From DATEDA01 sp963789885 (GTDB taxonomy: Bacteria; Pseudomonadota; Gammaproteobacteria; Burkholderiales; SG8-39), in the NCBI GenBank assembly GCA_963789885.1, contig CAWBNB010000071.1, positions 1 through 64,000 on the forward strand: a DNA stretch of 64,000 bases. The letters run 5' to 3'. The translations under genes and the position numbers were made by a program. Of this stretch, positions 35,217 through 44,964 are shown in pieces; position 1 is the stretch's first letter, and each line of letters begins with the position of its first letter. The notes under the pieces were generated by a model. The model worked only from the letters and a program-made list of their open reading frames with translations. It was not told where the DNA came from and did no database searches.

Positions 35217-36104
35217 CTACGCCACGCCGTGCTTCTTGAACCAGGCGAGCATGCGCTTCCAGCCGTCCTGCGCGGCCTCTTTGCGGTACGTGTTGCGGTA
35301 ATCCGCGTGGAACCCGTGCGGCATGTCGGGATAGACGATGATGATCGAGTCCTTGTCCTTGCCGAACGCGAAGAGTCCTGCGCGCAGGCGCTCGACCTGC
35401 TGGATCGGGATCCCGCCGTCGGCGCCGCCGTAAAGGCCGAGCACCGGTGCGTTCAGCTTGTCAGTGATGTCCAGCGGTGTCGCGGTGATTCCGGGCGGAG
35501 CGGGCGACAGCCCGCCGTACCACGCGACACCGGCCTTGATCTTCGGGTTGTGCGCCGTGTACATCCACACCGTCCGCCCGCCGCGGCACATGCCGGTGAT
35601 GCCGAGCTTGTTCACGTTCGTGTTGGGCTGCTTGGCGACCCACGCGACCAGCGCGTCGAGGTCGGCGAACGCCTGCGCGTCGGTCAGCGCGTTCGCGGTC
35701 GCGACTACTTGCTTGACGTCGGCGACCTTCGATAGATCGCCCGACCGGAAGAAAGGATCAGCCGAGATCGCGTAGTACCCCGCCTTCGCCAGCCGCCGGC
35801 AGATGTCCTTCTGGTATTCGTGCAGCCCGAAGGCCTCGGGAATGACGATGATCACCGGAAACTTGCCGGCCTTCTTCGGCGCTGCGGTGTAGGCGGGCAT
35901 GTCGCCGCCCGAGACCGGAATCCTGACGTCCGCGACGTTCAGGCCGTCGGCCGGAGTCTTGATCGCCTGTTGCGCCATCAGCGGTCCCGCTGCGAGGGCA
36001 AAGCCGCTGGCGGCGCTCGAGACGAGGAAGCCGCGGCGCGAGAACGGCACGGCCGGGACGAGGCTGTCGAGATCGGGCTGATCGAATCCACTGCGGTGGT
36101 TCAT
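35217..36104 (-). CDS. dienelactone hydrolase family protein with Tat signal
   Basis: A 295-residue a/b hydrolase. Residues 22-27 hold a twin-arginine motif (SRRGFL) followed by a hydrophobic stretch and an AxA-like site, so it is likely exported folded. The catalytic cysteine is C173 in GITGMCRGG, with D229 (GGADGG) and H263 or H266 (MPHGFHADY) completing the triad. E90 in IPEAFG is also conserved. The ATG at 36104 follows GGAGG; an out-of-frame ATG lies four bases upstream. Family members act on dienelactones or other esters; the substrate here is unknown. Confidence 0.88.
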   Translation of the reverse strand: MNHRSGFDQPDLDSLVPAVPFSRRGFLVSSAASGFALAAGPLMAQQAIKTPADGLNVADVRIPVSGGDMPAYTAAPKKAGKFPVIIVIPEAFGLHEYQKDICRRLAKAGYYAISADPFFRSGDLSKVADVKQVVATANALTDAQAFADLDALVAWVAKQPNTNVNKLGITGMCRGGRTVWMYTAHNPKIKAGVAWYGGLSPAPPGITATPLDITDKLNAPVLGLYGGADGGIPIQQVERLRAGLFAFGKDKDSIIIVYPDMPHGFHADYRNTYRKEAAQDGWKRMLAWFKKHGVA

Positions 36105-36244
36105 GCATTTCCTCCGGGTGATTGCCGTTCGCATCCGCTACACTGCCGCGAAGCGAACGGATTCTGCCAGCTTCCTATTCCGGCCGAGAATCATTCCCGC
36201 GCCGCTCCTACGGCGGAGCGGTATGACCCCGTGGCGGACGCGCG

Positions 36245-37498
36245 ATGACAATGCTCGACGCGCTCCGCCGCGCGCTCCTCGGCGATGACCGTCTGCTGTC
36301 GATCGCCGGCGAGCGCCTCGCCGCGCGCGAGTACGCGGCGGCGGCGCGTGATGCCCGCACCGTTCTCGGGCGCAGTCCCGATCATGCACAGGCGCTCGAA
36401 ACGCTTGCTGGCGCGCTCATCGGCCTCGACGACATGGACGGCGCCGCCGACGCCTGGCGGCGGCGGCGGGCGCTCGATCGCGGCGCCGACTGGACGGTGC
36501 GGCTCTGCCACGACGCGCTGATCCGCCCCGAGCTCGCCGCAGCGGGCACCGCATACGTCGCCGAACTCGAGGATGTCGTCGTCGACACCACCTATTGGGC
36601 GATCGTGGACGGCGACCGGCTGTACAACGTCGAAGCCTACAACGGCCGCATGACGAACAGCCCGCTCGTCGGCCGGCGCGCGTCGGCGGACGAGCAACGG
36701 TTCATCGTCGCCTACCCCGACGCGCCCACGATCGAGCGTCGGTGCATTTTCGTCGGCGGCGACGAGAACTATTCGCACTGGATCACCCGGTCGCTGCTCA
36801 AGCTTTCGCTCGTCGACGATCCGGCCTATGCCGACCTGCCCCTGCTCCTGCACCAGCCGCTCGCGCGCTTCCAGCTCGAGTACCTGGATCTGCTTGGCGT
36901 CGACCGTCGCCGACTCATACAGGCGACGGAGGGCGGTGTGGTGCGCTGCCGCCGGCTGGTGGTGCCGACGCAGCTCAGCCTGCGGCCTGGCCTCGCCGCG
37001 GGGGTGGAGTGGCTGCGCCGGCGGTTGGCGGAAAAGCTCGGGCCGGTTCCCGGTCCGGCGGAGGATCTTCTGTTCGTGTCCCGTGCCGGCGCCGCCACGC
37101 GCGTGCTCCTGAACGAGGCCGAGCTCGCGGCCGCGCTCGCGCCGCTCGGCTTCCGGACGGTGGTCCCCGACCGGATGAGCGTCGCGGACCAGGTGCGGAC
37201 CTTCGCGCGAGCGCGGGTGATCGTGGCTGCCCATGGCGCCGGGCTTACCAACCTGCTCTTCGCCCCGCGCGAAACCCTGGTGGTGGAGATCTCGAGCAGC
37301 AACATTGCGCACATGTACGATTTCCGGTTCATGGGCGAAGCGCTCGGGCAGCGCGTCGTGACCGTCGTCTCGGACGACTACGACATCGATCTGGCGCGCG
37401 CGGCGCGGATCAAGTCGATGCACTGGGACTATCGGGTGGACGTGCCGGCAGTGGTGTCGACTCTGCGCGGCGAGCGCCCGGAGCTCTTCCGCGCGTGA
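36245..37498 (+). CDS. GT61 (DUF563) glycosyltransferase with N-terminal TPR-like region
   Basis: A 417-residue protein. Residues 1-90 form TPR-like helices (ARDARTVLGRSPDHAQALET). The C-terminal 270 residues match the GT61/DUF563 fold, with NYSHWITRSLLKL, LLFVSRAG and the nucleotide-sugar segment AAHGAGLTNLLFAP at about residues 328-341. GT61 enzymes add xylose or related sugars to glycans, and in bacteria they often act on surface polysaccharides. No other glycan genes are nearby, so the acceptor is unknown. It is divergent from the dienelactone hydrolase gene, with about 140 bases between starts. Confidence 0.82.
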   Translation: MTMLDALRRALLGDDRLLSIAGERLAAREYAAAARDARTVLGRSPDHAQALETLAGALIGLDDMDGAADAWRRRRALDRGADWTVRLCHDALIRPELAAAGTAYVAELEDVVVDTTYWAIVDGDRLYNVEAYNGRMTNSPLVGRRASADEQRFIVAYPDAPTIERRCIFVGGDENYSHWITRSLLKLSLVDDPAYADLPLLLHQPLARFQLEYLDLLGVDRRRLIQATEGGVVRCRRLVVPTQLSLRPGLAAGVEWLRRRLAEKLGPVPGPAEDLLFVSRAGAATRVLLNEAELAAALAPLGFRTVVPDRMSVADQVRTFARARVIVAAHGAGLTNLLFAPRETLVVEISSSNIAHMYDFRFMGEALGQRVVTVVSDDYDIDLARAARIKSMHWDYRVDVPAVVSTLRGERPELFRA

Positions 37499-37634
37499 AT
37501 GGTCGCTATCGCTGGGGGATCGCGATCCCGGCGAATCGGCCGATGGCGTCCAAGGTGAGCGGCCGGAGCGAGTAGAGCGTACGGCCCGCCCGGTACGCCG
37601 TGCTGTTGCCGGAGCAAGGCGCGGAGCATGTTGT

Positions 37635-38959
37635 TCAGGCGCCGAGCGCGGCGAGGCGCGTCCGGTAGAAACGCTGGCCCGGCCGGGCTGCGGTCCGCTC
37701 CTGGAGGACGGCGCGTGCGACGTCGTTCCGACCGGCGCGGGTCGCGGCGTCGACGAGGATCTGCGTGAAGAGATCGCGCTGAGCGTGGCTGCCACCGATG
37801 CGCTGCAGCCGGGGGCGTAGCGGCGCGAGGCACGCGACCGCACGCGCCCACTCGCCGGCGCGGTAGGCCACGAGGCCTTCGCAAAGGTCGGCACCGACCT
37901 CGGCAGCGACCGCGGCGGTGCTGGTACCGGCGCCGGTCGTTGCGCCTGCCCGCACGGCGGCGACCAGGCTCTGCGGCGGCCTCACGATCGTGCGCCGCGG
38001 CCAGCGCGAGCGCGTAGTGCGCGTCGATGAACACGAGGATGCGGGCGGCGAGCTGCCCGCGCACTTTCGCGGCGATCGCCGTCCAGCGGTCACCGACGTC
38101 GAGCCCGGCGAGCTCGAGCCGCTGCAGCAGCGCGGCGTCGTTACAGAGGTCGAGGTACTCGTCGGAGGCCGGGTCCCACACCCGCCCGTCGTAGAGGTCG
38201 AGCGCCGCCTCCGGTTCGCCGAGCCCGAGATGCATCAGCGCGAGGTGCCACCACAGGTGGTAGCGGAAGTTGTTGCATGCGTCCCAGCGGCGCTCGAGGT
38301 CCCGGATCCACGCCACGCCCTCCCGCGCGCGGTCCTGCATCTCCAGCACGTGCGCGACGGCATGCACCGCCCAGGGATCGTCGGGATTCAGCTCGACGGC
38401 GCGTCGGCCGGTGCGTTCGGCCTCGTCGTACGCACCCGACTCCTCGAGCCCGAATGCGCGCATGCCGAGCACCGCCGCGTAGCCGGGGACCGATTCGTCC
38501 CAGGCGTACAGCGTCCGTGCGACCGAGTCGCGCATCGCGCCGGAGTCGCCCAGGTAGAAATGCAGGTAGTGCGCGAGCTTCAGCGCCACGACGTCGCGAG
38601 GCGCCTCGGCGAGGATCGCCTCCCACTCGCGGAGGGCCCCCTCGAAGTCGCCCTTGCACCAGGCACCGAGCGCGGCCGCGTGCCGGCGCTCGCGGGCCGT
38701 CGACGCCGTCGAGTGCGCGGTTCGCGGCGGCCGACGCTTCGGCCGCCTTGGCGAGCAGCGACGGCTTGCCCATGAGCAGGAAGAACGCGCCGCGCAGCAC
38801 GTGCGCGAGCGGCATCGCCGGATCGGCCTTGAGCGTCGCCTTCAGCCGGTCGCCGGTATTCCGGGCGAAGCCGAGATAGGCGTCGACGGTGGCGTCGAAC
38901 GCCGCGACCGCGTCGGCGTTCGCGGCGGTGAGCGGGAGTCCCCGTCGGTCGGTGTGCAT
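37635..38959 (-). CDS. tetratricopeptide-repeat protein (TTC38-like), two frameshifts
   Basis: The product is about 440 residues of helical repeats with no signal peptide. Recognisable parts are YLGFARNTGDRLKATLKADP, then ALGAWCKGDFEGALREWEAI, DDPWAVHAVAHVLEMQ and AYRAGEWARAVACLAPLRPR. These resemble the bacterial homologues of TTC38. One extra base near 38698 and one near 37975 break the frame, and the span is 3n+2 bases, as two insertions predict. The ATG is at 38959. Function is probably protein-protein contact or substrate handling; it is not defined. Confidence 0.7.
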
Positions 38960-39009
38960 GGCGCCGAAGAATCCGCCGCCGGCGCAGGCTTGTCAAACGC
39001 CTGCGCCGA

Positions 39010-39405
39010 TCAGCGCACGAGCGCGCGCGTGCCGGCGATCAGGACCACGACGAACACGCAAATGAGGAACACGATGACACCGCGGCGGGCCTTCGCCCGC
39101 CTTTCCGCGGCCTCGCGCCGTTCCTCCTCCATCAGCGCGGCGATCCGGGCCCATTTGTCTTCCGCGGCCGAGGCAGGTTTCTGTGCGGCCGGATGGTCCC
39201 ACCCGAGCACCGTCTGCGCATCGAGCGGCGACAGCTTCCGGGCCTCCCGCCGCGGGGCCGGCGCGGCCGCACTCCCGCGATGGGCCGACGAGCCGGCGAG
39301 CGCGGCGGTGTCCACCACCTCGCGCCGCCGCACCTTGGCGGCGACTTCGCGCCGCGCCGCCTGCAGCAGCGCGCGCTCCTTGTCGCTCAGGCTCTTGTCG
39401 CCCAT
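39010..39405 (-). CDS. hypothetical protein with C-terminal membrane anchor
   Basis: A 131-residue protein. It starts with a charged helix (LSDKERALLQAARREVAAKV) and has a long polar Ala/Pro/Arg linker. It ends with a hydrophobic segment VIVFLICVFVVVLIAG and two or three residues outside. It would be a tail-anchored inner-membrane protein facing the cytoplasm. No domain family is recognised. It lies between the TPR gene and the citryl-CoA-lyase-like gene on the same strand. Confidence 0.55.
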   Translation of the reverse strand: MGDKSLSDKERALLQAARREVAAKVRRREVVDTAALAGSSAHRGSAAAPAPRREARKLSPLDAQTVLGWDHPAAQKPASAAEDKWARIAALMEEERREAAERRAKARRGVIVFLICVFVVVLIAGTRALVR

Positions 39406-39493
39406 GCGCGAAATTGTGGGGTCCGCGACGCGCCCGCGTCCATAGGCCGTCGGACCGGGGCTGGGGCGGAATTCACGCCCGCGACCGCGTGCT

Positions 39494-40294
39494 TCAGTCC
39501 CCCGCCGGGCGGGCGTGGGCGCTCGCCTCGTCCTCGACCCGCTGCCAGATCTCGAGCGCCATCGGGGACTCGCTCTCCTCGAGCAGATGGCCGACGAGCC
39601 CGACCGCGCGCGCCATCACCCCGAAGCCGCGGACGATCTTGTCGGTGAAACCGAGCTCGCAGCAGATCGGGCCGATCGCCCCGGTCGCGTTGATCGGGAG
39701 CGAGCGCCCGGAAACGCGCTCGGCTTCCGCGCCGATCCGTTGCATCAGCTTGACGTAGCCGCCCGCGAAGCCGTTCTCGGCGGCGAGTTCGAAGAGGCGC
39801 GTCGTGCGCGGGTCGACCGGCTTGTGGATCGGATGGCCGAGGCCCGGGATGATCGCCTTGCGCGCGCGGTGGTCCGCGACGACCTTGCGCGCGATCTCGT
39901 CGAGCTCGGCATCGGTCGCCGCACGCGCGCGCTCGCGCGGGAGCGCCGCGTAGAGCATGCGTGCCGCGCCCTCCATGCTGCCCACGAACACCGTCCCGAG
40001 CCCGCACAGCCCGGCGGCGACCGCGGCCTGCAGCGACTCCGGCGCGCCGGCGTAGGTGAGGCGCGCGGCGAGCGCGCTCGGCGTGATGCCGTGCTCGACG
40101 AGCGTGACCAGGATCGCGTTGAACATGGTCGACTCCTGCGGCGTCGGCAGGCGACCGGCGACCTCGAGGAACGCCATGTCGCCGAGGTTGATCTTGCCAA
40201 GCAGCTCGCCCGGCAGATCCTTGCCGCGGACGACGATGCGATCGGGCGTGCTCCAGCCGAGGTCGCTGCGGATCGGCTTCTGCTTGTGTGCCAT
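39494..40294 (-). CDS. citryl-CoA lyase / citrate synthase-like protein
   Basis: A 266-residue protein of the citrate synthase superfamily, shorter than citrate synthase, as is usual for citryl-CoA lyase-type or CitE-unrelated homologues. Conserved segments are INLGDMAFLEVAGRLPT, GLGHPIHKPVDPRTTRLFEL (His and Asp of the family) and INATGAIGPICCELGF. It lacks the N-terminal part of citrate synthase. It would form or cleave a C-C bond with acetyl-CoA. The gene is 9 bases after an SDR gene; the two may act on the same acyl-CoA or citramalyl-like compound, which is inference. Confidence 0.75.
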   Translation of the reverse strand: MAHKQKPIRSDLGWSTPDRIVVRGKDLPGELLGKINLGDMAFLEVAGRLPTPQESTMFNAILVTLVEHGITPSALAARLTYAGAPESLQAAVAAGLCGLGTVFVGSMEGAARMLYAALPRERARAATDAELDEIARKVVADHRARKAIIPGLGHPIHKPVDPRTTRLFELAAENGFAGGYVKLMQRIGAEAERVSGRSLPINATGAIGPICCELGFTDKIVRGFGVMARAVGLVGHLLEESESPMALEIWQRVEDEASAHARPAGD

Positions 40295-40303
40295 TGGCGG
40301 CTC

Positions 40304-41209
40304 CTAGATCGGGTCCCAGCTGAAGACGTCGGCCGAGACGTCGAGCGGCGCGAAGCTCGCGCGCAGCGCGGGAACTGCCTGCTCGGCGATCGTCTCGGCG
40401 GTCCAGCCCTCCGCGCGGTGGACGGAGCGCACCGGACGCGGCTGGCTCATGACGAAGATCTCGTTCGCGCGCACCGCGAAGATCTGGCCGGTGACGTTCT
40501 GCGCGGCGTCGGAAGCGAGGAACACCGCCATCGGCGCGATCTTTCCGGCTTCCATCCGCTGCAGCTTCGCGACGCGCGCCTTCGCCTCGGGCGTCTCGGC
40601 GGGGATCGAGGCGATCATGCGGCTCCACGCGAACGGCGAGATGCAGTTCGAGCGTACCTTGAAGCGCTGCATGTCGAGGGCGATCGACTTGGACAGCGCG
40701 GCGATCCCGAGCTTTGCCGCCGCGTAGTTCGCCTGGCCGACGTTGCCGATCAGGCCCGAGGTCGAGGTCATGTGGACGTAGGCGCCGCTCTCCTGCTCGC
40801 GGAAATGCGTCGCCGCCGCGCGGCTCACGTAGAAGCTCCCCATCAGGTGGACCTGGATGACCGCCTCCCAGTCCTCGACCGTCATCTTGTGGAAGAGCCG
40901 GTCGCGGAGGATGCCGGCGTTGTTCACCACGCAGTCGACGCGGCCGAAGGCGTCGAGCGCGGTCTGCACGATCCGGTTCGCGCCCGCCCACGTCGACACG
41001 CTGTCGGTATTCGCGGCGGCGCCGCCGCCGCGGGCGCGGATCTCACCGACGACGCGCTCGGCCGGGCCCTGGTCGGCGCCCTCGCCGGCGAGCGATGCGC
41101 CGATGTCGTTGACCACCACTTTCGCGCCGGCCGCGCCCAGCGCGAGCGCCATTTCCCGGCCGATGCCGCCGCCCGCGCCGGTGACGATCGCAACCTTGCC
41201 TTCGAGCAT
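40304..41209 (-). CDS. SDR-family NAD(P)-dependent oxidoreductase
   Basis: A 301-residue short-chain dehydrogenase. The nucleotide motif is VTGAGGGIGREMA, the NNAG motif is CVVNNAGILRD, and the catalytic set is Ser in TSTSGLIGNV with Tyr and Lys in NYAAAKLG. An extended C-terminus of about 50 residues after ANEIFVMSQPRPV resembles 3-hydroxyacyl-CoA dehydrogenases of the multifunctional type. GGAGGTGCGAA lies just before the ATG. It is likely co-transcribed with the citryl-CoA-lyase-like gene. Confidence 0.88.
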   Translation of the reverse strand: MLEGKVAIVTGAGGGIGREMALALGAAGAKVVVNDIGASLAGEGADQGPAERVVGEIRARGGGAAANTDSVSTWAGANRIVQTALDAFGRVDCVVNNAGILRDRLFHKMTVEDWEAVIQVHLMGSFYVSRAAATHFREQESGAYVHMTSTSGLIGNVGQANYAAAKLGIAALSKSIALDMQRFKVRSNCISPFAWSRMIASIPAETPEAKARVAKLQRMEAGKIAPMAVFLASDAAQNVTGQIFAVRANEIFVMSQPRPVRSVHRAEGWTAETIAEQAVPALRASFAPLDVSADVFSWDPI

Positions 41210-41228
41210 TTCGCACCTCCGGTGCCGG

Positions 41229-42692
41229 TTACATCAGGATGACGTCGAACTGCTCCTGCGTGTAGCTCGTCTCGACCTGCATCGACACCGGCTTGCCGAT
41301 GAAATCGCCGAGCATCGCGAGCGACTGCGACTCCTCCTCCAGGAAGAGGTCGATCACGCTCTGCGCGGCGAGGATGCGGTACTCGCGCGCGTTGAACTGC
41401 CGCGCCTCGCGCAGGATCTCGCGCAGGATCTCGTAGCACACCGTCCGCGCGGTCTTCACGACCCCGCGCCCGGAGCAGGTCGCGCACGGCTCGCACAGCA
41501 CGTGCTCGAGCGATTCGCGGGTGCGCTTGCGCGTCATCTCGACCAGGCCGAGCTGGGTGAACCCGTTCAGCGTCATTTTCACCCGGTCGCGGGCGAGCGC
41601 CTTCTGGAACTCGGCGAGCACCGCCGCGCGGTGGTCCTCGTTCGCCATGTCGATGAAGTCGAGGACGATGATGCCGCCGAGGTTGCGCAGGCGCAGCTGC
41701 CGCGCGATCACCTGCGTCGCTTCCAGGTTGGTCTTGAAGATGGTGTCGTCGAAGTTGCGCAGCCCCACGAACCCGCCGGTGTTGACGTCGATCGTCGTCA
41801 TCGCCTCGGTCTGGTCGACGATCAGGTAGCCGCCGCTCTTCAGCTCGACGCGGCGCGCGAGCGCCTTCTCGATCTCCTCCTCGACGTTGTGGAGGTCGAA
41901 GAGCGGCCGCTCGCCGGCGTAGTGCTCGATCTTCGGCAGCACCTTCGGCACGTAGTCGGTCGCGAACGCCTGCAGACGCACGAAATTCTCGCGCGAGTCG
42001 ATCAGCACGCGCGTCGTGTCCTCGTGGACGAAGTCGCGCAGCACCCGCTGCGCGAGGACCAGGTCCTGGTGGAGCAGCGCCGGCGCGTGCGAGGTCTGCG
42101 CGCGCTCGCGGATGTAGCCCCACAGCCGCCGCGAGTACGCGACGTCGTTCGCGAGCTCGGCGTCGGAGGCGCTCTCGGCGACGGTGCGGATGATGTAGCC
42201 GCCGCGCTCGTCGGGCGCGAGGAGCTGCTGGAGCTTCTCGCGCAGGAGCTTGCGGCCGCTCTCGTCCTCGATGCGCTGGGAGATGCCGATGTGCGAGTCC
42301 TGCGGCAGGTAGACGAGGAGCCGCCCGGCGATCGAGATCTGCGTGGAGAGGCGGGCGCCCTTGGTGCCGATCGGGTCCTTGACCACCTGCACCATGATCG
42401 GCTGCCCTTCGGCGAGGATCCGCTCGATCGGGCGCGTCGTCGCGGACGATTCGCCGTTCTGGCGCTCCTCCCAGATGTCGGCGACGTGCAGGAACGCGGC
42501 GCGCTCGAGCCCGATCTCGATGAACGCGGACTGCATGCCGGGTAGCACCCGCACCACGCGGCCCATGTAGATGTTGCCGACGATGCCGCGGCTCGCGGTG
42601 CGCTCGATGTGCAGCTCCTGCACCACGCCGTTCGCCATCACCGCGACGCGGGTTTCCTGCGGCGTGACGTTGATGAGGATCTCTTCGGCCAT
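41229..42692 (-). CDS. rng: ribonuclease G
   Basis: A 487-residue endoribonuclease of the RNase E/G family. The N-terminal S1 domain runs over RASRGIVGNIYMGRVVRVL. The catalytic region has YLIVDQTEAMTTIDVNTGGF and the Asp-rich LDFIDMANE. The zinc link is CEPCATCSGRG. The length matches RNase G rather than RNase E, as there is no long C-terminal scaffold. It processes rRNA 5' ends and mRNA. It ends the maf-rlmH-rsfS-nadD series typical of Betaproteobacteria. Confidence 0.93.
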   Translation of the reverse strand: MAEEILINVTPQETRVAVMANGVVQELHIERTASRGIVGNIYMGRVVRVLPGMQSAFIEIGLERAAFLHVADIWEERQNGESSATTRPIERILAEGQPIMVQVVKDPIGTKGARLSTQISIAGRLLVYLPQDSHIGISQRIEDESGRKLLREKLQQLLAPDERGGYIIRTVAESASDAELANDVAYSRRLWGYIRERAQTSHAPALLHQDLVLAQRVLRDFVHEDTTRVLIDSRENFVRLQAFATDYVPKVLPKIEHYAGERPLFDLHNVEEEIEKALARRVELKSGGYLIVDQTEAMTTIDVNTGGFVGLRNFDDTIFKTNLEATQVIARQLRLRNLGGIIVLDFIDMANEDHRAAVLAEFQKALARDRVKMTLNGFTQLGLVEMTRKRTRESLEHVLCEPCATCSGRGVVKTARTVCYEILREILREARQFNAREYRILAAQSVIDLFLEEESQSLAMLGDFIGKPVSMQVETSYTQEQFDVILM

Positions 42693-42775
42693 GGGGGCTG
42701 AGCTTAACCCAAGCCGGGGCGGGGACAGCGGTCGCGGGGCAGCGGATCCGCCGCCGGTCCGCGGCGGCGCTCGCG

Positions 42776-43396
42776 CTAGCTGAAGCGCGACTGGAACTTG
42801 CGCAGCAGGCTCGCCGTCTCGTAGAGCGGCAGGCCCATCACGCCGGTGTAGCTGCCGAGGATCTCGGGGATGAACGCCGCCGCGCGGCCCTGGATCGCGT
42901 AGCCGCCGGCCTTGTCGTACGGCTCGCCGGTGGCGACGTAGTCCTGGATCTCGCCTTCGGCGAGCTCGCGGAAGCGCACGACGTTCTCGTTCACGATCAC
43001 GTCGAGCGCGGACTCGTGCTTGAGCACCACGGCCGTCAGCACGCGGTGCTCGCGGCCCGACAGCTCCTTCAGCATCGCGATCGCGGTCGCGCGATCCGGG
43101 GGTTTGCCGAAGATCCGGTCGCGCAGGCACACGGCGGTGTCGGCGGCGAGCACCGGGAATCGCGGCAGGCTCCGCTGCGTCACCCGCAGCCAGCCCGCGT
43201 CCGCCTTGTCCTTCGCCACACGCTGCACGTAGATGTCGGGGGTCTCGCTCTCGTGCGGCGCCTCGTCCAGGTCCCGCCCACGCAGGCCGTGCTCGCGGAA
43301 GAGGAGCACCTCGAATGGCACGCCGATCTGCTTCAGCAGCTCGCGGCGGCGCGAGCTGCGCGAGGCGAGGTAGATGCGCGGCAGGCTCGTCGGCAC
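42776..43396 (-). CDS. maf: Maf-family nucleotide pyrophosphatase
   Basis: A 206-residue Maf/YhdE-type protein that hydrolyses non-canonical or specific nucleoside triphosphates. It has the substrate loop LASRSSRRRELL, the catalytic LAADTAVCLRDRIFGKP and the conserved GGYAIQGRAAAFI segment. The start is GTG at 43396. It is 9 bases after the rlmH gene on the same strand and belongs to the same conserved cluster. Confidence 0.92.
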   Translation of the reverse strand: MPTSLPRIYLASRSSRRRELLKQIGVPFEVLLFREHGLRGRDLDEAPHESETPDIYVQRVAKDKADAGWLRVTQRSLPRFPVLAADTAVCLRDRIFGKPPDRATAIAMLKELSGREHRVLTAVVLKHESALDVIVNENVVRFRELAEGEIQDYVATGEPYDKAGGYAIQGRAAAFIPEILGSYTGVMGLPLYETASLLRKFQSRFS

Positions 43397-43404
43397 GGGA
43401 GGCC

Positions 43405-43875
43405 CTATTCGCGATGGTATGGATGATTATCTAGGATGGAGAGCGCGCGATAAAGCTGCTCCGCCAGCACAATGCGAACGATTGCATGGGGCAGCGTGAG
43501 GCTCGACAGCCGGACCTGGAGATCGTGCGGGCGCTTGAGGGCGGCGTCGAGCCCGTCCGGCCCACCCACCAGGAACGCGCAGTCGCGCCCTTCGGCGAGC
43601 CAGCCCTCGAGCAGGCGGGCGAGGGCGGTGGTCGTGACGTCCCGGCCGCGCTCGTCCAGCACGACGCGCCGGCAGCCGGGGGGTAGGGCGGCGTCGATCC
43701 GTTTTGCCTCGCCGGCGAGCGCCTGCGCGACGGTGCGGGTCGGTCCGCGTCTTTCCGGACGGACCTCGGTCAGCTCGAGACGGGCCTTCCGGGGGAAGCG
43801 CCGGGCGTAGTCGGCAAAGCCCTCGTCGACCCAGTGGGGCATCCGTTCCCCCACTGCGACGACGAGCAATCTCAT
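43405..43875 (-). CDS. rlmH: 23S rRNA (pseudouridine1915-N3)-methyltransferase RlmH
   Basis: A 156-residue SPOUT methyltransferase that modifies pseudouridine 1915 of 23S rRNA. Conserved segments are MRLLVVAVGERMPHWV, VLDERGRD, AFLVGGPDGLD and the C-terminal LSSLTLPHAIVRIVLAEQLYRA with YHRE at the end. Length is normal. It sits 3 bases after rsfS, the classic order rsfS-rlmH. Confidence 0.95.
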   Translation of the reverse strand: MRLLVVAVGERMPHWVDEGFADYARRFPRKARLELTEVRPERRGPTRTVAQALAGEAKRIDAALPPGCRRVVLDERGRDVTTTALARLLEGWLAEGRDCAFLVGGPDGLDAALKRPHDLQVRLSSLTLPHAIVRIVLAEQLYRALSILDNHPYHRE

Positions 43876-43878
43876 CGC

Positions 43879-44259
43879 CTAGACCGCCGGGCGTTCGGCG
43901 GACTTCGGCTTCGGCCGTGCGCGCTTGGGGCGCGGTTTGGGCTCGCCCCACAGCTCTTCGAGGTTGTAGTACTCCCGGATCGCCGGCTGCATGATGTGGA
44001 CGACGATGTCGCCGAGATCGATGAGGACCCACTCGCCGGCCGCTTCGCCCTCCGTCCCGTAGACCTTCCCGCCGAGGGCCTTCGCCTTCTCCTGCACGCG
44101 GCTCGAAAGCGCCTTGGTCTGGCGCGCCGACTCGGCGGTGGCGATGATCACGCGGTCGAACAGGCTGGAGAGGTGGGTGACGTCGAACGCCGCGATGTCG
44201 CGCGCCTTGACGTCCTCGAGCGCTGCGATCACCGCCTTCTGCTTCTTGCGGATGTCCAT
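43879..44259 (-). CDS. rsfS: ribosome silencing factor RsfS
   Basis: A 126-residue RsfS/YbeB protein. It binds ribosomal protein L14 and blocks subunit joining in slow growth. Family segments are LEDVKARDIAAFDV, FDRVIIATAESARQTKAL and EWVLIDLGDIVVHIMQPAIR. A basic tail, KPRPKRARPKPKSAERPAV, extends past the usual end. The ATG shares a base with the nadD stop. Confidence 0.94.
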   Translation of the reverse strand: MDIRKKQKAVIAALEDVKARDIAAFDVTHLSSLFDRVIIATAESARQTKALSSRVQEKAKALGGKVYGTEGEAAGEWVLIDLGDIVVHIMQPAIREYYNLEELWGEPKPRPKRARPKPKSAERPAV

Positions 44260-44927
44260 CAAGCGGTTCTTCCGTCCTCCGAGTAGAGCCGGTGCGTCCG
44301 AATATAGGCGAGAACTTCCGGCGGGAGCAAGTAACGCGCGCTCGCGCCCGACCCCAGTCGCCGGCGGATGTCGGACGCGGAGATCCCGAGCAGGGTCATC
44401 GGAAAACCGGCGATGCGACCGGCCGGCGCGGCATGCAGCGCCGCCGCGTCGCCGGCGCGACGTCGCCACTCCTCGGCAACCGCCGGCGGCAGGCTCTCCG
44501 GCGCGAGCGCGTAACCCGGGCGCGCCCCGACCGCGAAGTGCGCTCGGTCGAAGAGCTCGCGCCAGTCGCGCCAGGTGTCGAGCTTGTGGAGCTGGTCGGC
44601 ACCGATGATCAGCACGAGCGGCACGTCGCCGCCGAGCTCCGCGCGCAACCGGCGCAGCGTGTCGATCGTGAATTGCGCGGCGCCGCCCGACGCCTCCGCG
44701 TCGTCGACGGCGAAGCGCGGGTTGTCGCGGACGGCGAGCCTCACCATCTCGAGGCGGTGGTGCGCGGGCGTGCGGGGCGCGGCCCGGTGTCCCGGATTTC
44801 CCGACGGGATCCAGCGGACGCGCTCGAGCCCGAGCTCGCCTGCCGCCTCCTCCGCGAGGCGCAGATGGCCGAGGTGCACCGGATCGAAGGTGCCGCCCAT
44901 CAGGCCGAGGGGCGCGGGTGGTGGCAC
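44259..44927 (-). CDS. nadD: nicotinate-nucleotide adenylyltransferase
   Basis: A 222-residue nucleotidyltransferase forming nicotinate adenine dinucleotide in NAD synthesis. The active-site motif is MGGTFDPVHLGHLR and the second motif is ISASDIRRRL near the C-terminus. The GTG at 44927 gives a normal N-terminus for the family. The stop overlaps the rsfS start. Confidence 0.94.
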   Translation of the reverse strand: MPPPAPLGLMGGTFDPVHLGHLRLAEEAAGELGLERVRWIPSGNPGHRAAPRTPAHHRLEMVRLAVRDNPRFAVDDAEASGGAAQFTIDTLRRLRAELGGDVPLVLIIGADQLHKLDTWRDWRELFDRAHFAVGARPGYALAPESLPPAVAEEWRRRAGDAAALHAAPAGRIAGFPMTLLGISASDIRRRLGSGASARYLLPPEVLAYIRTHRLYSEDGRTA

Positions 44928-44964
44928 TTAGGAACGACGGGCCGGGTCGGGCAAGCGGGAAGGA